32,617 nucleotides of DNA from Gemmatimonadota bacterium (GTDB lineage Bacteria; Gemmatimonadota; Gemmatimonadetes; Longimicrobiales; Gaopeijiaceae). The first letter of the stretch is position 1; each line of letters opens with the position of its first letter. The notes under the pieces were generated by a model. That model was not told the origin of the DNA and did no database searches. It saw nothing but the letters and a program-made list of their open reading frames with translations. The position numbers were made by a program, and so were the translations under genes. The stretch spans positions 1 to 32,617 of the forward strand of contig JAJDXM010000031.1 in NCBI GenBank assembly GCA_022823225.1, written 5' to 3'. Below are positions 16,583 to 24,697 of the stretch, one piece after another.

Positions 16583-18424
16583 ATGAACAACGGAACACGC
16601 AATCTCCTGTGTGCGGGGGCGGCGCTGGCTGTCCTGGTGGTGTCGGATGTCGCCTCGATGACGGGACCCCTGCCCGGTTCACAGTCGAGACGCCTTTCGG
16701 CGCAGGAGACGGGAGTCTGGAGTCGGGAAAACGAGGAGCAAAGATACCTGGAGGCTCGCCGGGCGGTGAACCGGGAAGAGTGCGACCGGGCAGCGGAACT
16801 CTTCCAGACCCTTCGGACCGAATACGACGAGGCCGCCGGTGGGCGCTTCATCGCGGACTCCTACTACTGGGAGGCGTTCTGCAGCCACCGGGCGGGTGAC
16901 CTTGACGAGGCGCTGGTACTGCTGGACCTGGCGAGCGTCCACCGCGAGGCCAGGAGATACGTCATCGAAGGCAGCTACCAGCGCCCGGGCCGGGTGTACC
17001 AGGAAGTGCGCGACCTCCGCCTCCGAATCCGGCGGCAACTCGCCGAGCAGGGCGATCCCGACGCGGCCGAGGAGGTGCTGCGGCAATCCGAAGCGGTGCT
17101 GGCCAGGGACACGGCCGCACGGCGCGAAGCCCAGGGGCAGCTCGAGGCGAGACACCGGGAGTTGCTGCGACAATGGCAGGCAGAGCAGGCGCGGGCGGAA
17201 CGGCTGTGGCAGGACGAGCAGGCGCGGGCGGCACGGCTGTGGCAGGAGCAACTTGCCCGGTACCAGGCACTGGATTCCACCGAGATCCAGGAAATCCTCC
17301 GACAGCCTGAGAGGATGGCCCAGCTTGCGGGGGCCATGGCCGCGCTGGCGGACACAGCCGCGGTGCCAATTGCCGGGATCGCCCGGAGGCCCTTTATGCC
17401 CGGGGTCTACCTGAACGAGCGGGGCGTCCTGGTCAACTCACCCGAAGTGGCGAGTTACTTCGCAACGAGGTTCAACCCGGTCCCCGACGCGGCCGACATC
17501 CACCCGGAGTGCGTGGACGCGCTTATTGAACAGGAGGCCCTCACCGCGCTGCTGCGCGTGCCGACCGACCGGCTGCCTACGGCCCGCGGCATACTCGAGC
17601 GCCGCGATGACTGCTCGGGGCACCTGCGCCACCTGGTGGTGCACTGGCTGGCCGGGACTGACACGGACGAGGCCCGGCAACTGCTGCTGGATGTCGCACG
17701 GGAACACCCGGACCCCGACACCCGCCAGCTGGCCGTCACGGGACTCGCGTACGTAATGACGCCTGAAGCGGCCGAGGTCCTGGTCAACATTCTGCGGGAG
17801 GCCCGCGACCGGGAGATGCAGGATGCGGCCATCAGCGGACTCTACCACCACCAGACCGAAGAAGCGTCTGAGGCTCTGATCGACTTTGCTGCTGACGGGT
17901 CGAAACCGGAACTGCAGCGTCAGCGGGCCGCCGTACTGGTTGCGGAACGTTTGAGTCCCGAATTGCTCCAGACGGTCTTCGGCAGATTCGACGACTACAG
18001 CGTCCAGCATGCCTTTCTTGAAATCGTGGGCGCGAGGGCGGAGCACGGAGAGCACGGGGTCACCAGTTGGCTCTTGCCGGTGATCGTCGACGGAGAACAC
18101 CCGGAGCGCGTCCGCGCGGAGGCCCTGCGAGCCTGGGCCAGGCAGCCTTCGCTGGATCTGGAACGGGTCGAAGAGACGTACAACCGGCTTGAGAGCGCCG
18201 AGTTGCGGGATCAGTTCCTCTACGCCCTGTACCAGACGATCGAGTCCGACGAGGAGAATGCGGATGCGATCATAGACAAGATGATCGAGTTGGCCCGCGA
18301 GGAAACGGATCCGGAGGTGCGCAGGCGGGTCATCTACTGGCTCGGCCGTACGGGATCGGACCGTGCCGCGGCGTTCCTCGTGGAGATACTGCGAAAAGGT
18401 TTCGACCGGCTGCCGGCGCCATGA
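16583..18424 (+). CDS. Secreted HEAT-repeat protein with hendecad coiled coil
   Basis: The 613-residue protein begins with a signal sequence (NLLCAGAALAVLVVSDVAS; probable cleavage near SAQE at ~40). A TPR-like helical region follows (DRAAELFQTLRTEYDEAA, YYWEAFCSHRAGDLDEALVLLDLA). Next comes a charged coiled coil at ~185-225 containing two exact-length 11-residue repeats, RAERLWQDEQA and RAARLWQEQLA. The C-terminal half is built of HEAT-like repeats (ARQLLLDVAREHPDPDTRQLAVTGLAYV, AEVLVNILREARDREMQDAAISGLY, DPEVRRRVIYWLGRTGSDRAAAFLVEIL). It is probably a periplasmic scaffold or adaptor with no catalytic motif. It follows the anti-sigma gene after an AT-rich spacer and is coupled to the next gene by ATGA. 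Confidence 0.75.
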   Translation: MNNGTRNLLCAGAALAVLVVSDVASMTGPLPGSQSRRLSAQETGVWSRENEEQRYLEARRAVNREECDRAAELFQTLRTEYDEAAGGRFIADSYYWEAFCSHRAGDLDEALVLLDLASVHREARRYVIEGSYQRPGRVYQEVRDLRLRIRRQLAEQGDPDAAEEVLRQSEAVLARDTAARREAQGQLEARHRELLRQWQAEQARAERLWQDEQARAARLWQEQLARYQALDSTEIQEILRQPERMAQLAGAMAALADTAAVPIAGIARRPFMPGVYLNERGVLVNSPEVASYFATRFNPVPDAADIHPECVDALIEQEALTALLRVPTDRLPTARGILERRDDCSGHLRHLVVHWLAGTDTDEARQLLLDVAREHPDPDTRQLAVTGLAYVMTPEAAEVLVNILREARDREMQDAAISGLYHHQTEEASEALIDFAADGSKPELQRQRAAVLVAERLSPELLQTVFGRFDDYSVQHAFLEIVGARAEHGEHGVTSWLLPVIVDGEHPERVRAEALRAWARQPSLDLERVEETYNRLESAELRDQFLYALYQTIESDEENADAIIDKMIELAREETDPEVRRRVIYWLGRTGSDRAAAFLVEILRKGFDRLPAP

Positions 18425-19659
18425 AGAACAGCCTCGCGGCGGGCACGCTTCTACTCGCCGGCTTCCTCCTCGGGGCCCTTGCGGTGCGGACCGTGCACGA
18501 AACCAACCCGGACGTCCGCTCGGTTGAGGTACCCGAAATCGTGTTCCCGTCCGCGGCTCTGAAACAGTGGTTTCCGCCGGTATCGCAATACGATACAGGC
18601 GGCCAGCCTTTGGACGACGAGAGCTTTGGAGCACTCATGACGGCGCTCGATGATGCACTGAACGCCAGCGAGACGCTGTCGGACTTCGAGCAGGAGGGCG
18701 ACATCCATCTATGGAACTTCGTCCGCCGACTGATGCGCCCCAGGATTACGGAGGCGCAGAGTGAGAGGATCGCGGCATACATGGAGGAACTCCAGGCACG
18801 GCACCCGGATCACAGCGAAAAGATCGCGCATCACGCGGCCTCGCTCGCGATCCTTTACGGCGACGCCGTGCCCGATGTTCCGCCTTTCTCCTGGGGCCCG
18901 GGCACGTTCCAGCACGCCGCCGCCGCCTTCGACCCGGTTTCTGACGGAGGGGCCTTTACCGAAGCCCATGTCGACGCGTTGCTTGCCTGGATCCATACCG
19001 CCTTGACCATGCCCGAAACCGCGAACGACTTCGACCGGGAAGCCGTCCGCTATTTCGGCGAGTTGGGCCGCATCCTCCAGCAGGCGGAGCTTGGCGAGCA
19101 GCAAAGCGGTCGTGTGTTCGCGTCGCTGGACCGGATGAAGGGATCGAACGAGTACATCGATACGATGGAAAGGGAACTGGAAAAACTGCGCAGTTTCATT
19201 CCGGGGGGAATCCCGCCGAACATCGTGGCAAACGACACCGAGGGGATCGAATTCGCCCTGGATGAATACCGGGGAAACATCGTGGTCCTGATCTTCTCCG
19301 GACACTGGTGTGGGCCGTGCCGCGTGGAATACCCCTACCATCGCTTCATGCTCGAACTGTACGAGGACAAACCGGTCGTGCTGCTCGGAATCAACAGCGA
19401 CGGCGAACTCGAGACGATTCGGCAGGCGAAGATCGACGAAGGACTGGACTACCGCACCTGGTGGGACGGGCACGCCACGGTTCCGACCGCGGGGCCGATC
19501 GCCACAGCATGGAACGTGCTCGAATGGCCGACGATCTACATCCTCGACGGAGCCGGCGAGATCCGTCACGTGGACAAGCGTGGCGGCGACCTTATCGCTG
19601 CCGTGGATCGAATGCTCGCGGAGATGGCCGAGCGCGACTCCGGGAGTGGACAGCAATGA
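18421..19659 (+). CDS. Membrane-anchored TlpA-like thioredoxin-fold protein, copy 1
   Basis: The 412-residue protein has an N-terminal signal anchor (LAAGTLLLAGFLLGALAV), a ~230-residue helical region and a C-terminal redoxin domain. The domain starts with IPPNIVANDTEGIEFALDEYRGNIVVLIFSG and carries the active site WCGPC (Cys297, Cys300), followed by VVLLGINSD, a WPTIYILDGAGEIRH cis-proline region and a final helix. The family performs thiol-disulphide exchange in the periplasm. The start overlaps the HEAT-gene stop (ATGA at 18421-18424). It is clearly paralogous to the next gene across its full length, including the unusual helical region. The partner substrate is unknown. Confidence 0.82.
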   Translation: MKNSLAAGTLLLAGFLLGALAVRTVHETNPDVRSVEVPEIVFPSAALKQWFPPVSQYDTGGQPLDDESFGALMTALDDALNASETLSDFEQEGDIHLWNFVRRLMRPRITEAQSERIAAYMEELQARHPDHSEKIAHHAASLAILYGDAVPDVPPFSWGPGTFQHAAAAFDPVSDGGAFTEAHVDALLAWIHTALTMPETANDFDREAVRYFGELGRILQQAELGEQQSGRVFASLDRMKGSNEYIDTMERELEKLRSFIPGGIPPNIVANDTEGIEFALDEYRGNIVVLIFSGHWCGPCRVEYPYHRFMLELYEDKPVVLLGINSDGELETIRQAKIDEGLDYRTWWDGHATVPTAGPIATAWNVLEWPTIYILDGAGEIRHVDKRGGDLIAAVDRMLAEMAERDSGSGQQ

Positions 19660-19719
19660 ACGCATTAGCTGGAGGACCGAATACACTTCAGCCCGGCCCC
19701 AACCGAGGAGGTCGCTACC

Positions 19720-20934
19720 ATGCGAAACCCCTTCACAATCATCGGAATCGTCGCCCTCTCCCTCGTGGCAGGGGCCTTCATCTCTGAGGCGGTTGGATGG
19801 CCTGGTTTCTCCCATCCGGCAACGGAGGAGGGCGCCGCTACCTTCCTGCCCGCAGCGCTGAGCCGCGAGTGGTTTCCTCCGCTGGAAGACTACGACAACG
19901 GTGGAGAGCCGCTCGACGACGCGCTGTTCGAAAAACTGATGGAGCACCTCGATGTGGCCATGAACGCCGAGGAGACACAGGCCGACTTCAGGTGGGAAGC
20001 GGAATTGCACTTGTCAAACTTCGCTCAACGCCTGGTCGTCCCCGAACTCACGACCGGGCAGCAGGAGCGCGTCACGCACTATTTCGCCACCTTGGAAGAG
20101 CAATACAAGGAACACCGCGATATGATCGACCAGCAGAGGGTGTTCCTTCGGATGGACGCCCGCCCTGCTGACGATATCATGGGTCTGTCCATGTGGACGC
20201 AGCCATATGGCGACGCTGCGGACCTGAATCCCGAGGGTGGATTCTTCGAAGGCCAACAGGTAGACGAGATTGTCGGGCGAGTTGACGCGTTCCTCAAGCA
20301 TCCGGACGTGGTTCGGAGCTTTGAGCGAGACGCGAGATTCCCGTTGGTGCACATGATTCAAGTCCTTGGGATGGGACGCCTCACACCGGCACAAACCAGT
20401 CGCGTCGTCAACTACTTCGACCAGTTGATAGAGGAGCACCCCGAAGGAGCGGAGTTCCTGGAAGAGACTCGCTATCGGATCTCGAATCTGCTGCCCGGGC
20501 AGGTCGCCCCGAGCATCGTCGGGAAGGATGCCGCAGGGGTCGAGTTCTCGCTGGAGGAGTACCGCGGGCAGATCGTCGTCCTGGTCTTCTCGGGATTCTG
20601 GTGCGGGCCGTGCCACGCCGAGTATCCCTACCAGCGCGCCATGATGGAGCTGTACGCGGACCAGCCCGTAGCCCTGCTGGAGGTGAATTCCGACGAGTCG
20701 CTCGATGTCCTGCTTGTCGCCAAGGCGCAGGAAGGCCTTACTCACCGGGTCTGGTGGGATGGCCATATGGAGGGAGCGAACAAGGACGGTCCGATTACAT
20801 CCGCCTGGGCAGTTAACATGTGGCCGACCACCTTCATCCTGGACAAGGAAGGCGTGATCCGGAAGGTGTCGTCGGGGGCGCAGCGTGGGAAGACGATTGT
20901 GGCGGTGGACGAGCTGCTGATGGAATACCGGTAG
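19720..20934 (+). CDS. Membrane-anchored TlpA-like thioredoxin-fold protein, copy 2
   Basis: This 404-residue paralogue of the preceding gene has the same layout: signal anchor (FTIIGIVALSLVAGAFI), a helical region (REWFPPLEDYDNGGEPLDDALFEKLMEHLD parallels copy 1), then a redoxin domain with WCGPC (Cys295, Cys298), LLEVNSD and WPTTFILDKEGVIRKV. The start is supported by a strong Shine-Dalgarno (GAGGAGGT) about 8 nt before the ATG at 19720, unlike the coupled genes upstream. A 60-bp gap separates it from copy 1. Tandem duplication followed by divergence is the simplest origin. Compared with copy 1, the position after the CGPC motif changes from Arg to His, and it has a short insertion (EGANKDGPI). 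Confidence 0.82.
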   Translation: MRNPFTIIGIVALSLVAGAFISEAVGWPGFSHPATEEGAATFLPAALSREWFPPLEDYDNGGEPLDDALFEKLMEHLDVAMNAEETQADFRWEAELHLSNFAQRLVVPELTTGQQERVTHYFATLEEQYKEHRDMIDQQRVFLRMDARPADDIMGLSMWTQPYGDAADLNPEGGFFEGQQVDEIVGRVDAFLKHPDVVRSFERDARFPLVHMIQVLGMGRLTPAQTSRVVNYFDQLIEEHPEGAEFLEETRYRISNLLPGQVAPSIVGKDAAGVEFSLEEYRGQIVVLVFSGFWCGPCHAEYPYQRAMMELYADQPVALLEVNSDESLDVLLVAKAQEGLTHRVWWDGHMEGANKDGPITSAWAVNMWPTTFILDKEGVIRKVSSGAQRGKTIVAVDELLMEYR

Positions 20935-20979
20935 GCAATGGTGACACGGCCGGTCATCAATCCGCACAAGAGAACTTCC

Positions 20980-22194
20980 ATGACCCGAACCGGAACCAGG
21001 ATCGCCGCCACCGCCGCCTCCCTCCCTCTCCTCCTGGCCTGCGACCCCGGCTCACAACCCGGTCCCGCCACCCTCGCCACAGACAGCGCGGGTGTCAGGA
21101 TCGTCTACAGCGACCCCGCGTCCTCCGGCGCCACCTGCACCATCGGCGAGGAGCCGACCGTCGTGATCGGCGACAACGACAGCGACGAGAACCAGTGGTT
21201 CTCCTCCGTCAGGGATGCGGCGCGGTTGTCCGACGGCTCGATCGCCGCCGTCGATCAGGCCTGGGCCGAGATCCGGATCTACGACTCGGCCGGCGAGCAC
21301 CTGCGCACCATGGGGAGGCACGGTGAAGGACCCGGCGAGTTCCAGGACCCCTACCAGATCTGGGTCGGTGCGGGCGACACAATCTGGGTCGGCGACTACT
21401 CCCCGTGGCGCTACAACCTGTTCGCGCCGGACGGAGCTTTCGTACGTGTCGTCGGTCTGGCACCCATGTTCATCAACCCGTCCAGGGCGGGAGGCGTGCT
21501 CGACAACGGGTACAGTGTGAACTCCACCGTCACGTGGTTTCGCAAGTCGGACTACAGCGTTCCGGACTCCATGGTCGTGGAGGGGCATGGTCCCGACGGA
21601 CAGCTCATCGACACGCTGGCCAGCATCCCCCATGGGAGCTGGGGGCAGGACGACCACGAAGCGCTGCGCACCTACTGGCTCCCCCGCCTCTTCGACGCGC
21701 GCGCCGTGGTCGACGCGGGCGGATCCACGGTTGCGCTGGGTCACGGGCTGAACGCCGAGGTTCGCGTCCTCGACGATGAATTCGACCTCCGCCTCATCGT
21801 GCGGTGGACAGAGCCTGACCGGGAGGTGACCGGCGGAGATGTGGAAGCCTGGCGCGCGGACTACACCCGGGAGTATGAGCGGCCCACCTCTTCACCGATG
21901 GCCGAGGCCTATGACGCCAACCTCAGCGACGACCGTCCGGTGGCCGACCTCTTCCCGGCCATCTCCGGCGTGATGGTCGGCCGTGACGATCGCATCTGGG
22001 TACGCCAATACGACAGACCTGGGGAAGATCGGGGATGGCTGGCCTTCGACCCCGACGGGGAGTTCCGGTGCCACATGGCCCCCCCGCCCGGGTCGATCCT
22101 GGAATTCGGCTCGGACTACGTGCTGCTGCGGCATGAGTCGGACCTTGGGGTGCAGACGGTTCGGCTGCACGGGTTGGAGTTGCCGCAGGTGTAG
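20980..22194 (+). CDS. Six-bladed beta-propeller lipoprotein
   Basis: I choose the ATG at 20980 over 20938 because it gives a compact lipoprotein signal (MTRTGTRIAATAASLPLLLAC, lipobox LLAC, Cys21). The mature part starts with the family signature DSAGVRIVYSD and has propeller blades with LSDGSIAAVDQAWAEIRIYDSAGEHLRTMG, GEGPGEFQDPYQIWVG, DTIWVGDYSPWRYNLFAPDG and DRIWVRQY. Role unknown; probably surface-exposed ligand binding. It is the last plus-strand gene of the sigma-factor region and converges on the next gene with a 62-bp gap in which I see no strong terminator. Its last 111 bp recur nearly exactly at 28687-28797. Confidence 0.78.
   Translation: MTRTGTRIAATAASLPLLLACDPGSQPGPATLATDSAGVRIVYSDPASSGATCTIGEEPTVVIGDNDSDENQWFSSVRDAARLSDGSIAAVDQAWAEIRIYDSAGEHLRTMGRHGEGPGEFQDPYQIWVGAGDTIWVGDYSPWRYNLFAPDGAFVRVVGLAPMFINPSRAGGVLDNGYSVNSTVTWFRKSDYSVPDSMVVEGHGPDGQLIDTLASIPHGSWGQDDHEALRTYWLPRLFDARAVVDAGGSTVALGHGLNAEVRVLDDEFDLRLIVRWTEPDREVTGGDVEAWRADYTREYERPTSSPMAEAYDANLSDDRPVADLFPAISGVMVGRDDRIWVRQYDRPGEDRGWLAFDPDGEFRCHMAPPPGSILEFGSDYVLLRHESDLGVQTVRLHGLELPQV
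22084..22194 (+). repeat. Dispersed 111-bp repeat, copy A (3' end of propeller gene)
   Basis: This stretch, encoding the last 36 residues (PPGSILEFGSDYVLLRHESD...) and stop of the propeller gene, matches 28687-28797 with three mismatches by eye. Confidence 0.85.
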
Positions 22195-22256
22195 CGTGGA
22201 GGCGTTGGTGCGGTAGCTACACCGGGCCCAATGCTGCCTGAAGCAACACAACTACC

Positions 22257-23525
22257 TCAGCCGGTCCCCACCAGCTCGTACACCACGACATTCTCGACGT
22301 CCATTGCGTCCAGCTGGACTCCGAGTACGAGCCCACCGACCACGTCAAGAATCCGAAACCGCGGCGGGGCCTCCACCGTGCCCAGCCACTCCCCGTCGCC
22401 GGAGATGACGGTGTACTGCGGCGCTCCCTCGGTGCGGACTGCCGGCTGGTAGGCTGGCAGCCACACCCGGCCCTCCGAATCCCCGATCGGGGTCGCGAAG
22501 AGGGGCATCGGGTCGCCAAGGACGGCCCGGCGTGTGGCCATGTTGTCACTGGTCATGCGATCGATGGCGGCATCCGACGCGCCCGGGTTGGCCAGCTGGT
22601 TTCTGGCCCTGAGCCCGGCCTCGATGCCTTCGAGCAACTCCTCTGTCAGGGGAGCCGCCTCGGCCTGCCACCGCACGATCTGCGTGACGGTACCATCGGG
22701 ACGATGCCAGGCGACCTGCGGTCGATCGGTGCGTGCGTAGACGAACTGACGGGCGACGACCGCAACCCAGCCGGCCGCCCCGATCGGGTTCCACCGGATT
22801 CCCGGGGGAGCCTGGGCGAGCAAATCGTAGGAAGCGACCGTGTCGAGGGTGCCGGTTTCCATGTCGAACCGGGCCATGTGGCCGGGAAGCCATTCCTCCT
22901 CGAAGTCGGGCGTCATCAGATTCGCAGTTCCCAGCAACTGTCCGGATTCGCCGATTCCCAAAACACTCAGCGGATCGGCGTGCCGAATGTCCACCGTGCG
23001 TTCGACCGAGCCGCCGTCAAAGATGGTCAGGCGGTCCAGCTGGAAGTCGACCGCCATGAATCTGTCCTGCCCCAGCGCGAACGTGGCTCCCACGTAGCTG
23101 ACGTCTCCCGGGCCCTCGCCGGGCCCGGCAATTACCTCGTGCGACGCGCCGTCCGGGCTCAGGACGATCAGTTCCCTGTTGAGCACATCCGAAACCACGG
23201 CGCTGCCGTCCGGAAAGAGGCTGCCGGGCTGGACTGCCTGGAAGGCGTAATCGCCGGGGTTGGTGCCGTGGCGGTAGCGTGGTTCGGGCGGGAACCGGAA
23301 GGGTGCCTCGGTCACGGGCGTCCCCATGTACTCCACGATACGCACGCCGGCGCTGTCTTCGACCTGGACCGGGATGCCGGCGGTTTCACGGATATCGGAC
23401 TGGCAGGCTGAGAGTGCCGCGGCCAGCGCCGGTAGCATCAGGCGGATTGCACGATCTGCGTTCCGTGCCGTTGCATTGGACCCTGCCCATGATGCGTCTG
23501 TCGTATCCGTGTGCGCTCGTCGCAT
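22257..23525 (-). CDS. Six-bladed beta-propeller lipoprotein
   Basis: The 422-residue protein has a lipoprotein signal (RLMLPALAAALSAC, lipobox LSAC, Cys41) after a ~28-residue N-terminal extension; an internal ATG at 23438 would give a shorter leader but has no ribosome site. The mature sequence opens with QVEDSAGVRIVEYMG, the signature shared with the genes at 20980 and 30366. Blades include FPDGSAVVSDVLNRELIVLSPDG, GPGEGPGDVSYVG and EGRVWLPAYQPAVRTEG. Function unknown, likely envelope ligand binding. It lies 17 bp downstream of the secreted propeller at 23543 on the same strand, so it may be the last gene of the blaI-blaR1-propeller transcript. Confidence 0.78.
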   Translation of the reverse strand: MRRAHTDTTDASWAGSNATARNADRAIRLMLPALAAALSACQSDIRETAGIPVQVEDSAGVRIVEYMGTPVTEAPFRFPPEPRYRHGTNPGDYAFQAVQPGSLFPDGSAVVSDVLNRELIVLSPDGASHEVIAGPGEGPGDVSYVGATFALGQDRFMAVDFQLDRLTIFDGGSVERTVDIRHADPLSVLGIGESGQLLGTANLMTPDFEEEWLPGHMARFDMETGTLDTVASYDLLAQAPPGIRWNPIGAAGWVAVVARQFVYARTDRPQVAWHRPDGTVTQIVRWQAEAAPLTEELLEGIEAGLRARNQLANPGASDAAIDRMTSDNMATRRAVLGDPMPLFATPIGDSEGRVWLPAYQPAVRTEGAPQYTVISGDGEWLGTVEAPPRFRILDVVGGLVLGVQLDAMDVENVVVYELVGTG

Positions 23526-23542
23526 GGAGGCACGCTACACGG

Positions 23543-24658
23543 TCAGTTCACCGACGGCAACATCCCCGGGCACGGCTCGCCGCTGACCCGGCGCAACGGG
23601 TGGAGCGAGACCCGGTTGGCGCTGTCCGTGTAGTAGGTGGTTCCGCCGTTCTCGTTTGGCTCGCTGTAGTTGTGAAACACCAGGACGCTGTCGCCGAGGA
23701 GGCGCACGGGCACACGGGCCTTGTCGGTGCTCGGATCCTTCCGGACGATCGCGTAGCAGCCGGTCTCCGGGTTGATGATTGTGCCCGCAAAATCGAAGTC
23801 ACTACCCAGTAGCACGAGATTGCCCCGGTCGTCCATGGAGGGCGTCAGGCCCCGGTTCCAGACAAAACAGGGGGCGCGGCCCACGAACTGGCCGGATGCC
23901 GTCGTGAGCTCCCTCTTCTCGCATCCCTCCCAGTCGGCGAAATCGGTGGGCACCGCCCCCACGGTCCCCGTCTCACCACTCCCATGGTACACGAACACGG
24001 AGTCCGGGCCATCCGTGTAGGACCTCACGACGAAGGCCCTGGACTCCGTGCAGACGATCCGGGCGCCGACGTGCGTTGTGACGAACGCATTGTTCTCCTC
24101 GATGGAGCGGATTTCGGGGGCGCGGTCCCTGTCCACTGCTGGGGGCATGCCGTCACTCGTCGCTTCCGGTCCCCTTCGCTCGACTCCGGACGGTATCGGA
24201 ATGGCCGGCTCGCCGCCAAAGTCGCAAACGTCAAAGGTTTGTTTCCAATCGGGGGTCCAGGAGCTGACGAAAACGCCCAGCGCATCGTACTCGACCACTC
24301 TTCCCAGGCCGGACACGTAGAAGCCCCCGTCCGGGGCGATCGCCGTGCTCCCCCTGCCGTTCGGGAACTCCCGGGGGCCGTCGCCCTCCGGGGTCTCGAT
24401 GGTTCGGATCCATTCGCCCGTCTCGAGGGAGAAGGCCATGATCCCTTCCGGTTCCTCGGCGTCGATGACGTAGAGGATGCCCCTGCTTCGGTCGATGGCC
24501 AGATCGGCGGTTCGCATCGACCGCCATTCGTCGTCGATGATGGTCCGGCCGGCTGTGTAGTCGATCTCCAGCAGCTGTTGGGCGTCCGCCGCGGGCGCGG
24601 CGAAGATCGCCGCAACGGCGAGCGGTATGACGGTCCAAGAGCGATTCAGCATCCTCAT
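23543..24658 (-). CDS. Secreted beta-propeller, paralogue of the BlaR1-like sensor domain
   Basis: I choose the ATG at 24658 because AGGAG lies five bases upstream; the longer start at 24682 has no ribosome site. The ~371-residue product has a cleavable signal peptide (TVIPLAVAAIFAAPAADAQQ). The remainder is a full-length paralogue of residues ~390-731 of the upstream BlaR1-like protein: both start EIDYTxGRTIIDDE, share DRSxGILYVIDAEE, GDGxREFP, CDxGGEPAIPxPSGV and end in GEPCPGMLP. Six or so conserved cysteines (for example CDFGGEP, GARIVC, WEGCEKRE, APCFVWNR, ETGCYAIV, EPCPG) may form disulphides. It could be a soluble competitor or co-receptor for the same ligand as the BlaR1-like sensor; that is inference. 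The last 120 bp before the stop region are identical in both genes. Confidence 0.75.
   Translation of the reverse strand: MRMLNRSWTVIPLAVAAIFAAPAADAQQLLEIDYTAGRTIIDDEWRSMRTADLAIDRSRGILYVIDAEEPEGIMAFSLETGEWIRTIETPEGDGPREFPNGRGSTAIAPDGGFYVSGLGRVVEYDALGVFVSSWTPDWKQTFDVCDFGGEPAIPIPSGVERRGPEATSDGMPPAVDRDRAPEIRSIEENNAFVTTHVGARIVCTESRAFVVRSYTDGPDSVFVYHGSGETGTVGAVPTDFADWEGCEKRELTTASGQFVGRAPCFVWNRGLTPSMDDRGNLVLLGSDFDFAGTIINPETGCYAIVRKDPSTDKARVPVRLLGDSVLVFHNYSEPNENGGTTYYTDSANRVSLHPLRRVSGEPCPGMLPSVN
23561..23680 (-). repeat. 120-bp identical repeat, copy 1
   Basis: Identical base for base to 24707-24826; it encodes the C-terminal ~40 residues of the secreted propeller. Confidence 0.9.
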
Positions 24659-24697
24659 TTCCTCTCCTGTATGCCTTTCCATGATGTGTTTGCCGTT

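Noticed and set aside
17438-18634. Minus-strand ORF (398 codons)
   Set aside because: It lies opposite the HEAT-repeat gene and is a shadow of its regular codon pattern.
22195-22256. Intrinsic terminator between convergent genes
   Set aside because: Only a 4-bp CGGT/ACCG stem without a T-tract is visible.
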